A stretch of DNA of 64,000 nt from Brevundimonas sp. (GTDB taxonomy: Bacteria; Pseudomonadota; Alphaproteobacteria; Caulobacterales; Caulobacteraceae). Shown here piece by piece: positions 26,168-34,523 of this stretch. The notes beneath the pieces were generated by a model. It did not search any database. It was not told the origin of the DNA and saw nothing but the letters and a program-made list of their open reading frames with translations. Every line of letters starts with the position of its first letter. The first letter of the stretch is position 1. The stretch lies in the NCBI RefSeq assembly GCF_027487935.1, contig NZ_JAIYCP010000010.1:152361-216360 (forward strand), in the 5' to 3' direction. The translations under genes were made by a program, and so were the position numbers.

Positions 26168-27447
26168 CCGGATCTGTCGAGACGCCCGGCCCGGCCCAGC
26201 CCGCGGAGCAACCCGAGGGCCCGGCCAGTCCGTGGGCCATCCGCGACTTCCGCCTGCTGTGGGTCGGGCGGGTGGCGGCGGTGCTGGGGATCCAGATCCA
26301 GTCCTCGGCCCTGCTGTGGCAGGTCTATGAGATCGCCCGACGCGACCATCCGATCGCCGAGGCCAGCCTGTATCTGGGCCTCGTCGGCCTGTGTCAGTTC
26401 CTGCCGTTGCTGGCCCTGACCCTGCCCGCCGGTGCCCTGGCAGACCGGCGCGACCGCAAGAACACCGTCACCCTGTCGGTCATGGTCGAGGGCGGCTGTG
26501 CGCTCGCCTTCCTGTTCATGGCGCTGCACGGATCGCCGCCGCTGTGGGGCCTGCTGGCCGTCGCCTCCGTGTTCGGGGCGGCGCGCGCCTTCCTCGCCCC
26601 GGCCAGCCAGGCCTTCCTGCCGATGGTGGTCGGGCGTCGCGCCCTGCCACCGGCCATCGCGGCCCAGTCCATCGCCTTCCAGACCGGGGCCATCGCCGGC
26701 CCGGCGCTGGGCGGGGTGATCGTCGGCTTCTCGGTGCCCGGGGCCTATGCCGTGGCGATGGTCATGTTCGCCATCGGCTTCATCAGCCTTGTCCTGATCC
26801 GCACCAGCGGCAAGCCGGCCCCGTCCCCGACCCATGTCTCGCCGGTCGATCAGGTCAAGGAGGGGCTGGCCTATGTCTGGAATACAAAGATCGTGCTCGG
26901 GGCCATTTCGCTGGATCTGATCGTCGTCCTGCTGGCCGGGGTCGCTCTGCTGACCCCGATCTTTGCGGCCGACATCCTGCACGTCGGGGCGGTCGGTTTC
27001 GGCCTGCTGCGGGCGTCGTTCGGAGCCGGGGCCCTGCTGGTGGCCCTGTATCTGAGCCGCTTCCCGATCGTGCAGCACGCGGGCCGCTGGATGTTCGCCT
27101 CGGTCGCGGTGTTCGGCGTCTGCACCCTGACCTTCGGCCTGTCGACCAGTGTCTGGCTGTCCGGCGCGGTCCTGTTCCTGGGCGGTGCGGCGGACATGAT
27201 CAGCGTCAACATCCGCCAGACCCTGATCCAGCTGGCCACCCCCGATCACATGCGCGGCCGGGTCAGTTCGGTGTCCATGCTGTTCATCGGTGCCTCCAAC
27301 GAACTGGGCGAGGCCTATTCCGGCGTGGCGGTGCGCTTCCTCGGCCCCATCGGGGCGGCGGTGTATGGCGGCATTGGAGCCCTGACGGCGACCGGGCTGT
27401 GGGCGCGGTGGTTCCCGGACCTGAGGAAGGCGGATCGGCTGGAGTGA
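26164..27447 (+). CDS. MFS transporter, EntS-like (MFS_3)
   Basis: The 427-aa protein starts at GTG 26164, overlapping the cupin stop. After a Pro-rich N-terminus it shows 'IRDFRLLWVGRVAAVLGIQIQ', the MFS_3 motif 'LPAGALADRRDRKNTV' between helices 2 and 3, and 12 predicted helices. The group includes enterobactin and macrolide exporters. The cargo here is unknown. Downstream lies an unusual inverted heptad repeat. Confidence 0.86.
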   Translation: MTGSVETPGPAQPAEQPEGPASPWAIRDFRLLWVGRVAAVLGIQIQSSALLWQVYEIARRDHPIAEASLYLGLVGLCQFLPLLALTLPAGALADRRDRKNTVTLSVMVEGGCALAFLFMALHGSPPLWGLLAVASVFGAARAFLAPASQAFLPMVVGRRALPPAIAAQSIAFQTGAIAGPALGGVIVGFSVPGAYAVAMVMFAIGFISLVLIRTSGKPAPSPTHVSPVDQVKEGLAYVWNTKIVLGAISLDLIVVLLAGVALLTPIFAADILHVGAVGFGLLRASFGAGALLVALYLSRFPIVQHAGRWMFASVAVFGVCTLTFGLSTSVWLSGAVLFLGGAADMISVNIRQTLIQLATPDHMRGRVSSVSMLFIGASNELGEAYSGVAVRFLGPIGAAVYGGIGALTATGLWARWFPDLRKADRLE

Positions 27448-27448
27448 T

Positions 27449-27569
27449 GGGGAGTGGCTAGTGGTTAGTGGCTGGCCACCGCTTGCGGGGTCGCGCAGTC
27501 AGCGCCGCCCTTCCGCTGGCAGGGAAGGTGCAGTCGATGGCCACTAGCCACTAGCCACTAATCACTTCC
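27449..27569. repeat. inverted element with heptanucleotide-repeat arms (element A)
   Basis: The left arm consists of GTGGCTA, GTGGTTA, GTGGCTG (27454-27474). The right arm (27540-27565), read on the other strand, is GTGATTA, GTGGCTA, GTGGCTA, GTGGCCA. The arms are near-perfect inverted copies around a ~60-nt core containing AGCGCCGCCCTTCCGCT (27501-27517), of which a one-mismatch copy occurs at 29152-29168. It fills the convergent gap between the MFS gene and the dCTP deaminase gene. Confidence 0.75.
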
Positions 27570-27570
27570 C

Positions 27571-28602
27571 TCACCCCCACGGCCGGAAATGCTTCGACAG
27601 CTTCAGCCCCTGCCGCTGGTAGTGGCTGCCGCCCTCGCCGTAGAGGCGGGCGGGGCGTTCGATGAGGGGCTCATAGACCAGCCGGGCGACGATCTGGCCG
27701 TGCTCCAGCAGGAAGGGGGTGTCGTGGGTGCGGACCTCGAGCACGCCCTTGGAGCCTGCGCCGTGCGCCTCGTCGGTGCCGAAGCCGGGGTCGAAGAAGC
27801 CGGCGTAGTGGACGCGGAACTCGCCGACCGACGGGTCGATCGGGGTCATCTCGGCGGCCTGGTCGACGGGGATTTCGACGTCGTCGGATGAGGCGAGGAT
27901 GTAGAACTCGCCCGGGTCCAGCAGCAGTTCGCCGCGGCGCAGGGTCAGGGGCTCCCAGAAGTCGCGCGGGTCATGGCCGGCGATGTTGTCGAGGTCGACG
28001 ACGCCGGCGTGGCGGCGGCCCCGGAAGCCGACGATCGAGCCCTCGCCGCCCTGCAGTTCCACCCCGACGCTGCGGGTTTCCAGTTTGGGCGGTGCGCCGG
28101 CCTTGAGCCGCAGCTGGTTCAGCCGCGTGCCGGGACGGACCAGGATGGGGAAGGTCTGGGGCGAGATCTCCAGATACAGCGCCCCCTCATAACCTTCCGC
28201 CACATCGTCGAAACGCCCCCCGCGATCGGTCAGCAGGCGGACGAAGACGTCGACCCGGCCGGTCGAGCTCTTGGGATTGGCGCGGGCGATCAGGCCCTTC
28301 GGCAGGCTCAGCCGCTCCTGCAGCCGGACGATGTAGACGCAGCCGCGCTCCAGCACGACGCCGGGCGAAAGGTCGATGGTGTGCATCGAGACATCGGCGA
28401 TCCGGTCCTCGACCGTGCGCTGGCCCGGCAGGAAGGAGGCCCGGACGCGCCAGGCCTGGTCGGACAGGCGCAGGTCCAGACTGGCCGGCTGCACCTGATC
28501 GGCGTCGAAAGGCGTTTCCGAGGTGATGGCACCGCCGGCGATCAGGGCCTCGATGGACTGGCAGGGCAGGATGCCGGGGGTGGGGAATTCGATGGACTGC
28601 AT
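27571..28602 (-). CDS. dcd: long-form 2'-deoxycytidine 5'-triphosphate deaminase
   Basis: The 343-aa protein belongs to the alphaproteobacterial long DCD family (PF06559), expected to deaminate dCTP to dUTP for thymidylate synthesis. It shows 'GVVLERGCVYIVRLQERLSLPKGL', 'ANPKSSTGRVDVFVRLL' (the phosphate-binding and active-site segment of trimeric dUTPase-fold enzymes), and a second similar beta-rich half. It is nearly twice the length of E. coli Dcd (193 aa), as if two dUTPase-like units were joined. Divergent from apaG. Confidence 0.82.
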   Translation of the reverse strand: MQSIEFPTPGILPCQSIEALIAGGAITSETPFDADQVQPASLDLRLSDQAWRVRASFLPGQRTVEDRIADVSMHTIDLSPGVVLERGCVYIVRLQERLSLPKGLIARANPKSSTGRVDVFVRLLTDRGGRFDDVAEGYEGALYLEISPQTFPILVRPGTRLNQLRLKAGAPPKLETRSVGVELQGGEGSIVGFRGRRHAGVVDLDNIAGHDPRDFWEPLTLRRGELLLDPGEFYILASSDDVEIPVDQAAEMTPIDPSVGEFRVHYAGFFDPGFGTDEAHGAGSKGVLEVRTHDTPFLLEHGQIVARLVYEPLIERPARLYGEGGSHYQRQGLKLSKHFRPWG

Positions 28603-28689
28603 GGCTATGGCTTACACGATTCCGCCATCCGTCTCCCCTTCCCGGTGCCGTGCGCTTGACGCAGGCCCGCGTTGCACGACCATGGGCGG

Positions 28690-29097
28690 ATGCACGACAC
28701 GCCCGCGTATGAAGCCGAAACCGACGGCATCCTGATCCGTGTCCGCCCCAGCTATCTGGCGGGCCAGTCCGATCCGGAGGGGGGCCGCTGGGTCTGGGCC
28801 TACCAGATCGAGATCGTCAACCTGACCGGCGTTCCGGTGCAGCTGATGGCTCGCCACTGGTTGATCACCGATGCCCGCGGCCATGTTGAGGAGGTGCGCG
28901 GTCCCGGCGTCATCGGTGAACAGCCGACCATCCTGCCGGGTGAAAGCTATGCCTACGCCTCGGGCTGCCCGCTGGGCACGGCCTCGGGTTCGATGGTGGG
29001 CGGCTATTCCATGACCGACGCAACGGGCCGCATCTTCGAGGCGGCCATCCCCGCCTTCAGCCTCGATGTGCCGGGGGAGCGGCGGGTGCTGAACTGA
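28690..29097 (+). CDS. apaG: ApaG-domain protein (Co2+/Mg2+ efflux protein ApaG)
   Basis: The 135-aa protein contains 'WVWAYQIEIVNLTGVPVQLMARHWLITDARGHVEEVRGPGV', 'GEQPTILPGESYAYASGCPL' and 'GSMVGGYSMTD', the full ApaG beta-sandwich. The biochemical role is uncertain; the family is linked to divalent-cation tolerance. The chosen ATG 28690 follows GGGCGG; an upstream TTG at 28672 is less likely. Confidence 0.93.
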   Translation: MHDTPAYEAETDGILIRVRPSYLAGQSDPEGGRWVWAYQIEIVNLTGVPVQLMARHWLITDARGHVEEVRGPGVIGEQPTILPGESYAYASGCPLGTASGSMVGGYSMTDATGRIFEAAIPAFSLDVPGERRVLN

Positions 29098-29349
29098 GTG
29101 GTTGGTGCCCAGTGACGGATGGTTGGCCGGAACCCGTGTGAAGGCGCTGCCAGCGCCGCGCTTCCGCTAACGATGAGCGGCCTGCGCCAGCCACAGATCA
29201 CGCTTGCCCGCGCAGCGGGCGGGTGAGGGGCTGCGTCAACCCGGAAAAGCGCAGCCCCGCCCCAGTCTCACGGTCCCGTGCGGGTGGGCCGTGAGGCGGA
29301 CGGCGGCTCTCCAGGAGCCGTTCATGACAGCCGCAGGGGCTGAAAGGGG
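29098..29349. other. hairpin-rich intergenic region between apaG and gcrA
   Basis: No gene is seen. Successive stem-loops can be drawn: CCGCT/AGCGG (29165-29181), GGGGCTGCG/CGCAGCCCC (29227-29258, 9-bp stem), CTCACGG/CCGTGAG (29267-29295) and CGGCTC/GAGCCG (29304-29320). AGCGCCGCGCTTCCGCT (29152-29168) repeats the core of element A with one mismatch. It may be a bidirectional 3' region, as both neighbours end here, or a structured RNA. No T-tract follows any stem. Confidence 0.5.
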
Positions 29350-29859
29350 TCAGATGTAACGCCGCAGCGAACGGGCCAGATCCGTCGCGCCGCGCTTGAC
29401 CTGCGGCTGGTAGGCGACGCGGGCGTGTTCAACGCAATAGACGCTTTCCGAAGCGCGGCGGCCGCAGAAGCTGAACTCGTTCGAGGACGGGTCGCCGATC
29501 GGCCATTTGCACATGTGGGCACCGAGGGTCATCACGGTCGCGGTGCCGGGCAGATCGGGCATGGTAGAGGCGACCGAAGGCACGGCCGCTGCGCGCGGCT
29601 GGACGGCCTCGATACGGCGCGGGGCCGACGGCGTCTGGGTCGGCTGCGCGGCAGGACGGGGGCGCGAGGGGCGAAAGGTGGCGCGGGCCGGCTGCGAGGG
29701 GGCGGCCCGACCGGACAGGCCGAGGCGGTGCACCTTGCCGATCACGGCGTTGCGGGTCACGCCGCCGCCCAGCTGTTTGGCGATCTGGCTGGCCGACTGG
29801 CCTTCCAGCCAGAGCTTCTTCAGCGCGCCGACGCGGTCTTCAGTCCAGCCTGCGGTCAT
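29350..29859 (-). CDS. gcrA: cell-cycle regulator GcrA
   Basis: GcrA is a Caulobacterales master regulator that binds sigma-70 RNA polymerase and promotes transcription at CcrM-methylated GANTC promoters in S phase. The 169-aa protein has the N-terminal helix-turn-helix 'WTEDRVGALKKLWLEGQSA' and 'GVTRNAVIGKVHRLGLSGR', a Pro/Ala-rich linker (about 55-115), and the C-terminal sigma-binding domain 'HMCKWPIGDPSS..FCGRRA'. Start ATG 29859 follows GAGGGTTGG. The upstream region holds a CtrA-like box, GANTC sites at 29880-29884 and 29967-29971, and a DnaA-box-like word. Confidence 0.95.
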   Translation of the reverse strand: MTAGWTEDRVGALKKLWLEGQSASQIAKQLGGGVTRNAVIGKVHRLGLSGRAAPSQPARATFRPSRPRPAAQPTQTPSAPRRIEAVQPRAAAVPSVASTMPDLPGTATVMTLGAHMCKWPIGDPSSNEFSFCGRRASESVYCVEHARVAYQPQVKRGATDLARSLRRYI

Positions 29860-29935
29860 AGCCAACCCTCCGGGTCTCAGATTCAACATATGGGGTCCAA
29901 GCTTCCCTCCCGGGGCCTCGACCTACCACTAATCG

Positions 29936-29950
29936 TAAACGAGCCCTTAA
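29936..29950 (-). promoter_or_regulatory. CtrA-like box upstream of gcrA
   Basis: On the minus strand TTAA-GGGCTCG-TTTA lies 77-91 bp before the gcrA ATG. It has one mismatch to TTAA-N7-TTAA and the same variant right half (CGTTTAC) as the podJ site. In Caulobacter CtrA represses gcrA. Prediction from motif and gene identity. Confidence 0.5.
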
Positions 29951-29977
29951 CGGACGCAAGATGTGCGAATCGGTCCG

Positions 29978-29988
29978 TCCACAGGAAC
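29978..29988 (+). promoter_or_regulatory. TCCACAGGAAC word upstream of gcrA (DnaA-box-like)
   Basis: The 11-mer is identical to one at 34524-34534 upstream of podJ. TCCACA is the conserved right part of the DnaA box TTATCCACA; the left part here (CCG) does not match. gcrA and podJ are both DnaA-activated in Caulobacter. A GAATC and the word ACATCTTG (minus strand, 29957-29964) lie between this word and the CtrA-like box. Confidence 0.35.
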
Positions 29989-30012
29989 CAGATGTAGGGG
30001 GTGGTTAACGGG

Positions 30013-30127
30013 CGTGGGGTGTTGGGGGTGGGGTGGGGGGTTTGGGGTACCCGGGCCACAAGGTCGCTGCTTGATGTGCCGCCAGCCTTCATCCCCCACA
30101 CCCCACACCCCACACCCCACACCCCAT
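30013..30127. repeat. inverted element with G-rich heptad arms (element B)
   Basis: The right arm has four perfect CCCCACA heptads (30094-30121) plus CCCCAT. The left arm (30013-30047) is an imperfect TGTGGGG-like G-run array. They flank a ~45-nt core with GGTCGC...GCCGCC, a spacing also found in element A. The plus strand of the left arm could fold as a G-quadruplex. It sits between the gcrA promoter and the ABC permease gene, so the 309-bp gap from 29860 to 30168 holds regulatory sites and this element but no gene. Confidence 0.65.
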
Positions 30128-30168
30128 CCCCCTTGCGCCGCAGCGTCCGTCAGCGCATTTCCGCCCCC

Positions 30169-30990
30169 ATGACCGAACAGAGCACCGCCTCCACTACCCC
30201 CCAGCCGCGCAGCTATCCCGGGATCAACTGGATCGGCGTCCAGACCCTGTACCTGCGCGAGGTGCGGCGGTTCTGGAAGGTGGGGGCCCAGACGGTGGCC
30301 GGCCCGGTGGTGACCACCCTGCTGTATATGCTGGTCTTTGTCGTGGCCCTGCAGGGGGCCCGCCCGCCGCTGCACGGCACACCCTTTCCGGAGTTCGTCG
30401 CGCCGGGCCTCGTCATGATGGCCATGCTCAACAACGCTTTCGCCAATGCCTCCTCCAGCCTGATCCAGGCCAAGGTGATGAATACGGCGACCGATTTCCT
30501 GACCCCGCCGCTCAGCCCGCTGGAGCTGACGATCGGCTTTTCGCTCGGTGCCGCCACGCGCGGTCTGGTGGTCGGGATCGTGACCGCGGTCTGCGTCCTG
30601 CCGTTTGCGCGGCTGGAGGTGGCCAACCCGGGCCTGATCCTGTGGTTCGGCCTGCTGGCCTGTCTGACGATGGGAATGCTGGGCGTGCTGGCCGGCCTGT
30701 GGGCGCAGAAATTCGACCAGCTGGCCGCTGTGCAGAATTTCGTCATCATGCCGATGACCTTCCTGAGCGGCACCTTCTACCTCGTCGAAAACCTGCCCGA
30801 GCCGTTCGCGACGATCAGCCATTTCAACCCCTTCTTCTATCTGATCGACGGCTTCCGGGCCGGCTTCATCGGGACCGGCAACGCCGAGGGAAACCTGATG
30901 ATCGGCATGGTGCTGAGCGGTGTGCTGACGCTGGTCATGGCCGTGACCTGCTGGCTCGTGTTCCGCTCGGGCTGGCGGCTGAAGACCTGA
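30169..30990 (+). CDS. ABC-2 type transporter permease
   Basis: The 273-aa protein starts at ATG 30169 with a hydrophilic N-terminus and then shows six hydrophobic segments. The ABC2_membrane features are 'TLYLREVRRFWKVGAQTVAGPVV', 'VAPGLVMMAMLNNAF' and 'PMTFLSGTFYLVENLP'. No ATP-binding subunit is adjacent, so its partner must be encoded elsewhere. The upstream start at 30001 would translate the repeat element and is rejected. Function probably export of a polysaccharide or drug, unresolved. Confidence 0.87.
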   Translation: MTEQSTASTTPQPRSYPGINWIGVQTLYLREVRRFWKVGAQTVAGPVVTTLLYMLVFVVALQGARPPLHGTPFPEFVAPGLVMMAMLNNAFANASSSLIQAKVMNTATDFLTPPLSPLELTIGFSLGAATRGLVVGIVTAVCVLPFARLEVANPGLILWFGLLACLTMGMLGVLAGLWAQKFDQLAAVQNFVIMPMTFLSGTFYLVENLPEPFATISHFNPFFYLIDGFRAGFIGTGNAEGNLMIGMVLSGVLTLVMAVTCWLVFRSGWRLKT

Positions 30991-31056
30991 CGCAGTTGTA
31001 AGGTGCGCCGGGCACCGCGCCGCGCTAGCCATGGCGTCTTGTCTCAAGGGGGTTCC

Positions 31057-31956
31057 ATGCTGTTCCGTTCGCTCGCCGCCGTCGCGGCCCTGCTCGTTGC
31101 CTCGACGCCCGTCGCGGCCCAGGAGCTTGACCTCCGCGCCCAGGTTGCCGCCTTCGTCCAGCCTTCCAATGAAGCGCGCACGGCGGTCGTGGTCGCCCAG
31201 CTGCGGGCCGCGGGGTTCGAACCGACCATCGAGACCTTCGCCGGCGGCAATGGCCGGACCGGTGAGATGGAGGGCCGCAATGTGGTCGTGACCCTCGGCG
31301 ACGGCCCGCGCGAAATCCTGCTGACCGCCCACTATGACGCCGTGAAGCTGCGCGACGGGACGATGTCGCATGGCGTCGTCGACAATGCGGCCTCCGTGGT
31401 CGGGCTCATCGAGGCCGCGAAGATCCTGCGTGGCAAGGCGCTGAACCACCGCATCCGCATCATCCTGTTTGACCAGGAGGAGCTGGGCCTGATCGGCGCA
31501 CGCAAATGGATCGAGGCGCACGGCCTGGCCAATGTCGCCGCCGTGGTGAACTCGGACGTCGCCGGCTATGGCGACACGATGATGTACGGCCAGAACAATG
31601 GCCCCCAGTCCGCCTTCGTCACGCGCGCGGTGCAGGAACTGTGCGCCGAGCGGGCGATGCAGTGCGTCGGCTTTCCGGTCTATCCGCCGTCCGATGACCG
31701 CGCCTTCTCCGCCGCCGGCGCCCCGGTGGTGTCGCTGGGCTTCCAGGACGAGATCGGTGCCCATCAGATGTGGCTGGCCTTCAACGGCGGCGAGGCCAAC
31801 GGCCTGGCCGAGGGCTTCATCCCCCAGGTCTTCCGTCTGATCCACTCGAACGAGGATACGATGGACAAGGTCGATCCGGCGACGGTGGCCCTCGCCGGCG
31901 CGACCTATGCGGCGTTGGTCGAGCGGCTGGACGCACAGCTCGACGGTGTTGACTAA
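31057..31956 (+). CDS. secreted M28-family metallopeptidase
   Basis: The 299-aa protein has a signal peptide (MLFRSLAAVAALLVASTPVAAQE). Its M28 di-zinc site reads 'TAHYDAV' (His), 'VVDNAAS' (bridging Asp), 'FDQEELGLIGAR' (Glu-Glu), 'NSDVAGYG' (Asp) and 'LIHSNED' (His), so all ligands are present. A cysteine pair at 'LCAERAMQC' may form a disulphide. Aminopeptidase activity in the periplasm or outside is expected. It precedes argD by 92 bp. Confidence 0.9.
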   Translation: MLFRSLAAVAALLVASTPVAAQELDLRAQVAAFVQPSNEARTAVVVAQLRAAGFEPTIETFAGGNGRTGEMEGRNVVVTLGDGPREILLTAHYDAVKLRDGTMSHGVVDNAASVVGLIEAAKILRGKALNHRIRIILFDQEELGLIGARKWIEAHGLANVAAVVNSDVAGYGDTMMYGQNNGPQSAFVTRAVQELCAERAMQCVGFPVYPPSDDRAFSAAGAPVVSLGFQDEIGAHQMWLAFNGGEANGLAEGFIPQVFRLIHSNEDTMDKVDPATVALAGATYAALVERLDAQLDGVD

Positions 31957-32048
31957 CACCGTCCTCCGGCCGACAAGGCCTGACCCTTGTTCCAGCGGTC
32001 CCGGCGCTCTTCAGCGGCGGGGCCGTCTCGCTTTTGGAGGCTTGTCCC

Positions 32049-33245
32049 GTGTCCAACGAACATCTGATGGGTGTCTACAACCGCGCGCCGCTGGCGGTGG
32101 ATCGCGGTCAGGGCGCACGTCTGTGGAGCACCGACGGGACCGAATACCTCGACTGCGTCATGGGCATTTCGACCAATGCCCTCGGCCACGCCCATCCGGC
32201 CCTCGTCCAGGCGGTCAAGGACCAGGCTGAAAAGCTGTGGCACGTCTCCAACATCTTCAAGATTCCGGGGCAGGAAGCCCTCGCTGACGCCCTGTGCGAA
32301 AAGTCGTTCGCCGATGTGGTCTTCTTCACCAACTCGGGCACCGAGGCGGTCGAATGCGCGCTGAAGACGGCGCGGAAATTTCATGCGGCCAACGGCCAGC
32401 CCGAGCGGATCGACATCTACGGCTTCGACGGCTCGTTCCACGGCCGCACCTACGGTGCCATCAATGCGGCGGCCAACCCCAGCTATACCGACGGCTTCGG
32501 CCCGCCGATGCAGGGTTTCCACCAGCTGGTGTTCGGCGACCATGAGGCCCTCAAGGCTGCGATCGCCAACCCGAACACCGCCGCCATCATCGTTGAGCCG
32601 GTGCAGGGCGAGGGCGGCTGCCGGGCCATTCCCGAGGTCTGCCTGCGCGGTCTGCGCGAGCTGTGCGATGAACACGGCGTCCTGATCATCTTCGACGAGG
32701 TCCAGTGCGGCATGGGCCGGACCGGCAAGCTCTGGGCCCATGAATGGGGCGGGATGACCCCGGACATCATGGCCATCGCCAAGGCGCTGGGCGGCGGTTT
32801 CCCGGTCGGGGCCTGCCTGGCCACGGCCGAGGCCGCCAGGGGAATGACCGTGGGGGCCCATGGCTCGACCTTTGGCGGCAATCCGCTGGCCATGGCCGTC
32901 GGCGGCGCAGCCTTCGCCGAGATCTCGAAGCCCGAGACCCTGGCCCACGTCAATGAGATCGCCGGCTATCTGAAGCAGCAGCTGCACGGGCTGAAGGAGC
33001 GCTTCCCCGATGTGATCGTGGACGTGCGCGGCAAGGGCCTGTTGCTCGGCGTCAAACTGGTGCCCAACAACCGCGAATTCATGGGCTGGGCGCGGGACGA
33101 GAACCACCTTCTGATCGCCGGGGGTGGTGACAACTGCTGCCGTATCCTGCCGCCGCTGAACCTGACCCTGGATGAGGCGCGCGAGGCGATCGAACGGTTC
33201 GAACGGACGTGTGAATTCGCGCGCAGCAAGATGGCGGCGGCCTGA
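32049..33245 (+). CDS. argD: acetylornithine/succinyldiaminopimelate aminotransferase
   Basis: ArgD is the PLP-dependent aminotransferase of arginine synthesis, and in many bacteria also acts in lysine synthesis. The 398-aa protein shows '[18 protein letters not shown]', '[14 protein letters not shown]', '[13 protein letters not shown]', '[13 protein letters not shown]' and '[13 protein letters not shown]', which carries the PLP lysine. GTG 32049 is taken as start because GGAGG lies 8 bases upstream; a TTG five codons earlier is rejected. argF follows 14 bp later. Confidence 0.95.
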   Translation: MSNEHLMGVYNRAPLAVDRGQGARLWSTDGTEYLDCVMGISTNALGHAHPALVQAVKDQAEKLWHVSNIFKIPGQEALADALCEKSFADVVFFTNSGTEAVECALKTARKFHAANGQPERIDIYGFDGSFHGRTYGAINAAANPSYTDGFGPPMQGFHQLVFGDHEALKAAIANPNTAAIIVEPVQGEGGCRAIPEVCLRGLRELCDEHGVLIIFDEVQCGMGRTGKLWAHEWGGMTPDIMAIAKALGGGFPVGACLATAEAARGMTVGAHGSTFGGNPLAMAVGGAAFAEISKPETLAHVNEIAGYLKQQLHGLKERFPDVIVDVRGKGLLLGVKLVPNNREFMGWARDENHLLIAGGGDNCCRILPPLNLTLDEAREAIERFERTCEFARSKMAAA

Positions 33246-33259
33246 CCGGAGCGCTGACG

Positions 33260-34186
33260 ATGGTCCGCCACTTCCTCGACATCCACCGGCTTGAAGCCGC
33301 CGACCTGCGCGCCATCCTCGATGACGCCCATGCCCGCAAGGCGGCCCGCAAGGGCTGGCCGAAGGGCCGCCCCGACGCCGACGCTCCGGCGAAGGACCGC
33401 GTGCTGGCCATGATCTTCGAAAAGAATTCGACGCGTACCCGGTTCAGCTTCGACGCCGCGATCCGCCAGCTGGGCGGGGCCTCGATCATCGCCAATGCCG
33501 GCGACATGCAGCTGGGTCGCGGCGAGCCGGTCGAGGATACGGCCCGGGTCCTGTCGCGCATGGTCGACGCCGTGATGATCCGCGCCAATGATCACGAGGA
33601 CGTCGAACGCTTCGCCCGCGTCGCAACCGTGCCGGTGATCAACGGCCTGACCGATCGCTCGCATCCGTGCCAGATCCTGGCCGACATCATGACCATCGAG
33701 GCGCATCGCGGGCCGATCGCGGGCAAGACGATCGCCTGGGTCGGGGACGGCAACAATGTCTGCCACAGCTTCATGCATGCGGCCCCGAAGCTGGGTTTCC
33801 ACCTGAATGTGGCCTGTCCGGCGGACTATCATCCCGACCTGCACGACCTCGCCAGAGGCGGCAATCACGTCACCCTGACCAGCGATCCGCGCGAGGCTGT
33901 CGTCGGTGCCGATGTGGTGGTCACCGACACCTGGGTGTCGATGGGGGACGGCGACTATGAGGCGCGGCTCGAAGCCTTCGAAGGCTATGGTGTCGACGAC
34001 GCCCTGATGAATCTGGCCGCAAGCGACGCCGTCTTCCTCCACTGCCTGCCCGCCCACCGTGGCGAGGAGGTGACGGATGCGGTCATCGACGGTCCGCAGT
34101 CGCTGGTCTGGGACGAGGCGGAGAACCGCATCCATGCCCAGAAGGCCGTGCTGGCCTGGTGTTTCGCGGAGACATCCGGGGGCTAG
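33260..34186 (+). CDS. argF: ornithine carbamoyltransferase
   Basis: ArgF makes citrulline from ornithine and carbamoyl phosphate. The 308-aa protein contains '[16 protein letters not shown]' (carbamoyl-phosphate STRTR), '[14 protein letters not shown]' (HPCQ), '[12 protein letters not shown]' and the ornithine motif '[11 protein letters not shown]'. It lies in an operon with argD. argB and argH are also in the window but separate. Confidence 0.97.
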   Translation: MVRHFLDIHRLEAADLRAILDDAHARKAARKGWPKGRPDADAPAKDRVLAMIFEKNSTRTRFSFDAAIRQLGGASIIANAGDMQLGRGEPVEDTARVLSRMVDAVMIRANDHEDVERFARVATVPVINGLTDRSHPCQILADIMTIEAHRGPIAGKTIAWVGDGNNVCHSFMHAAPKLGFHLNVACPADYHPDLHDLARGGNHVTLTSDPREAVVGADVVVTDTWVSMGDGDYEARLEAFEGYGVDDALMNLAASDAVFLHCLPAHRGEEVTDAVIDGPQSLVWDEAENRIHAQKAVLAWCFAETSGG

Positions 34187-34200
34187 GTTCCCGGGACCGG

Positions 34201-34407
34201 TCAGTAAGGCCGCTGCGGAACGCCCAGCAGGGCACCGAGATGGACGGCGAGGACGAGGATCACCGCGCCCGACAGCAGCATGATGAACCGCCAGGGGATC
34301 ATGCGCACACCCCGCGTCAGGTCCCAGGGTCGCGATCCCCGCCAGCCGGCGAAGACGGCCAGGGCCAGGGTGGCGAAGAGCAGGACGATCGTCAGGGTCA
34401 GACTCAT
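34201..34407 (-). CDS. small two-helix membrane protein
   Basis: The 68-aa protein has two hydrophobic helices (residues 3-21 '[19 protein letters not shown]' and about 42-61) separated by a basic loop '[18 protein letters not shown]'. This hairpin resembles small inner-membrane proteins conserved in Caulobacterales; no function is known. It converges with argF, 14 bp between stops. Confidence 0.6.
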   Translation of the reverse strand: MSLTLTIVLLFATLALAVFAGWRGSRPWDLTRGVRMIPWRFIMLLSGAVILVLAVHLGALLGVPQRPY

Positions 34408-34523
34408 CCGCGCGAGGTGGTCCGTCGGGACCCCGAACGCAAGGGCGAAAGCCTTGCCGGAAGGTTAATCCTCATGCCTCGTTAACCATGTCCGCGCGAG
34501 ATATTCATCGGGGCACGACGCTT

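Noticed and set aside
30094..30127. CCCCACA array as a CRISPR
   Set aside because: Units are 7 nt with no spacers and no cas genes; it is a microsatellite arm of an inverted element.
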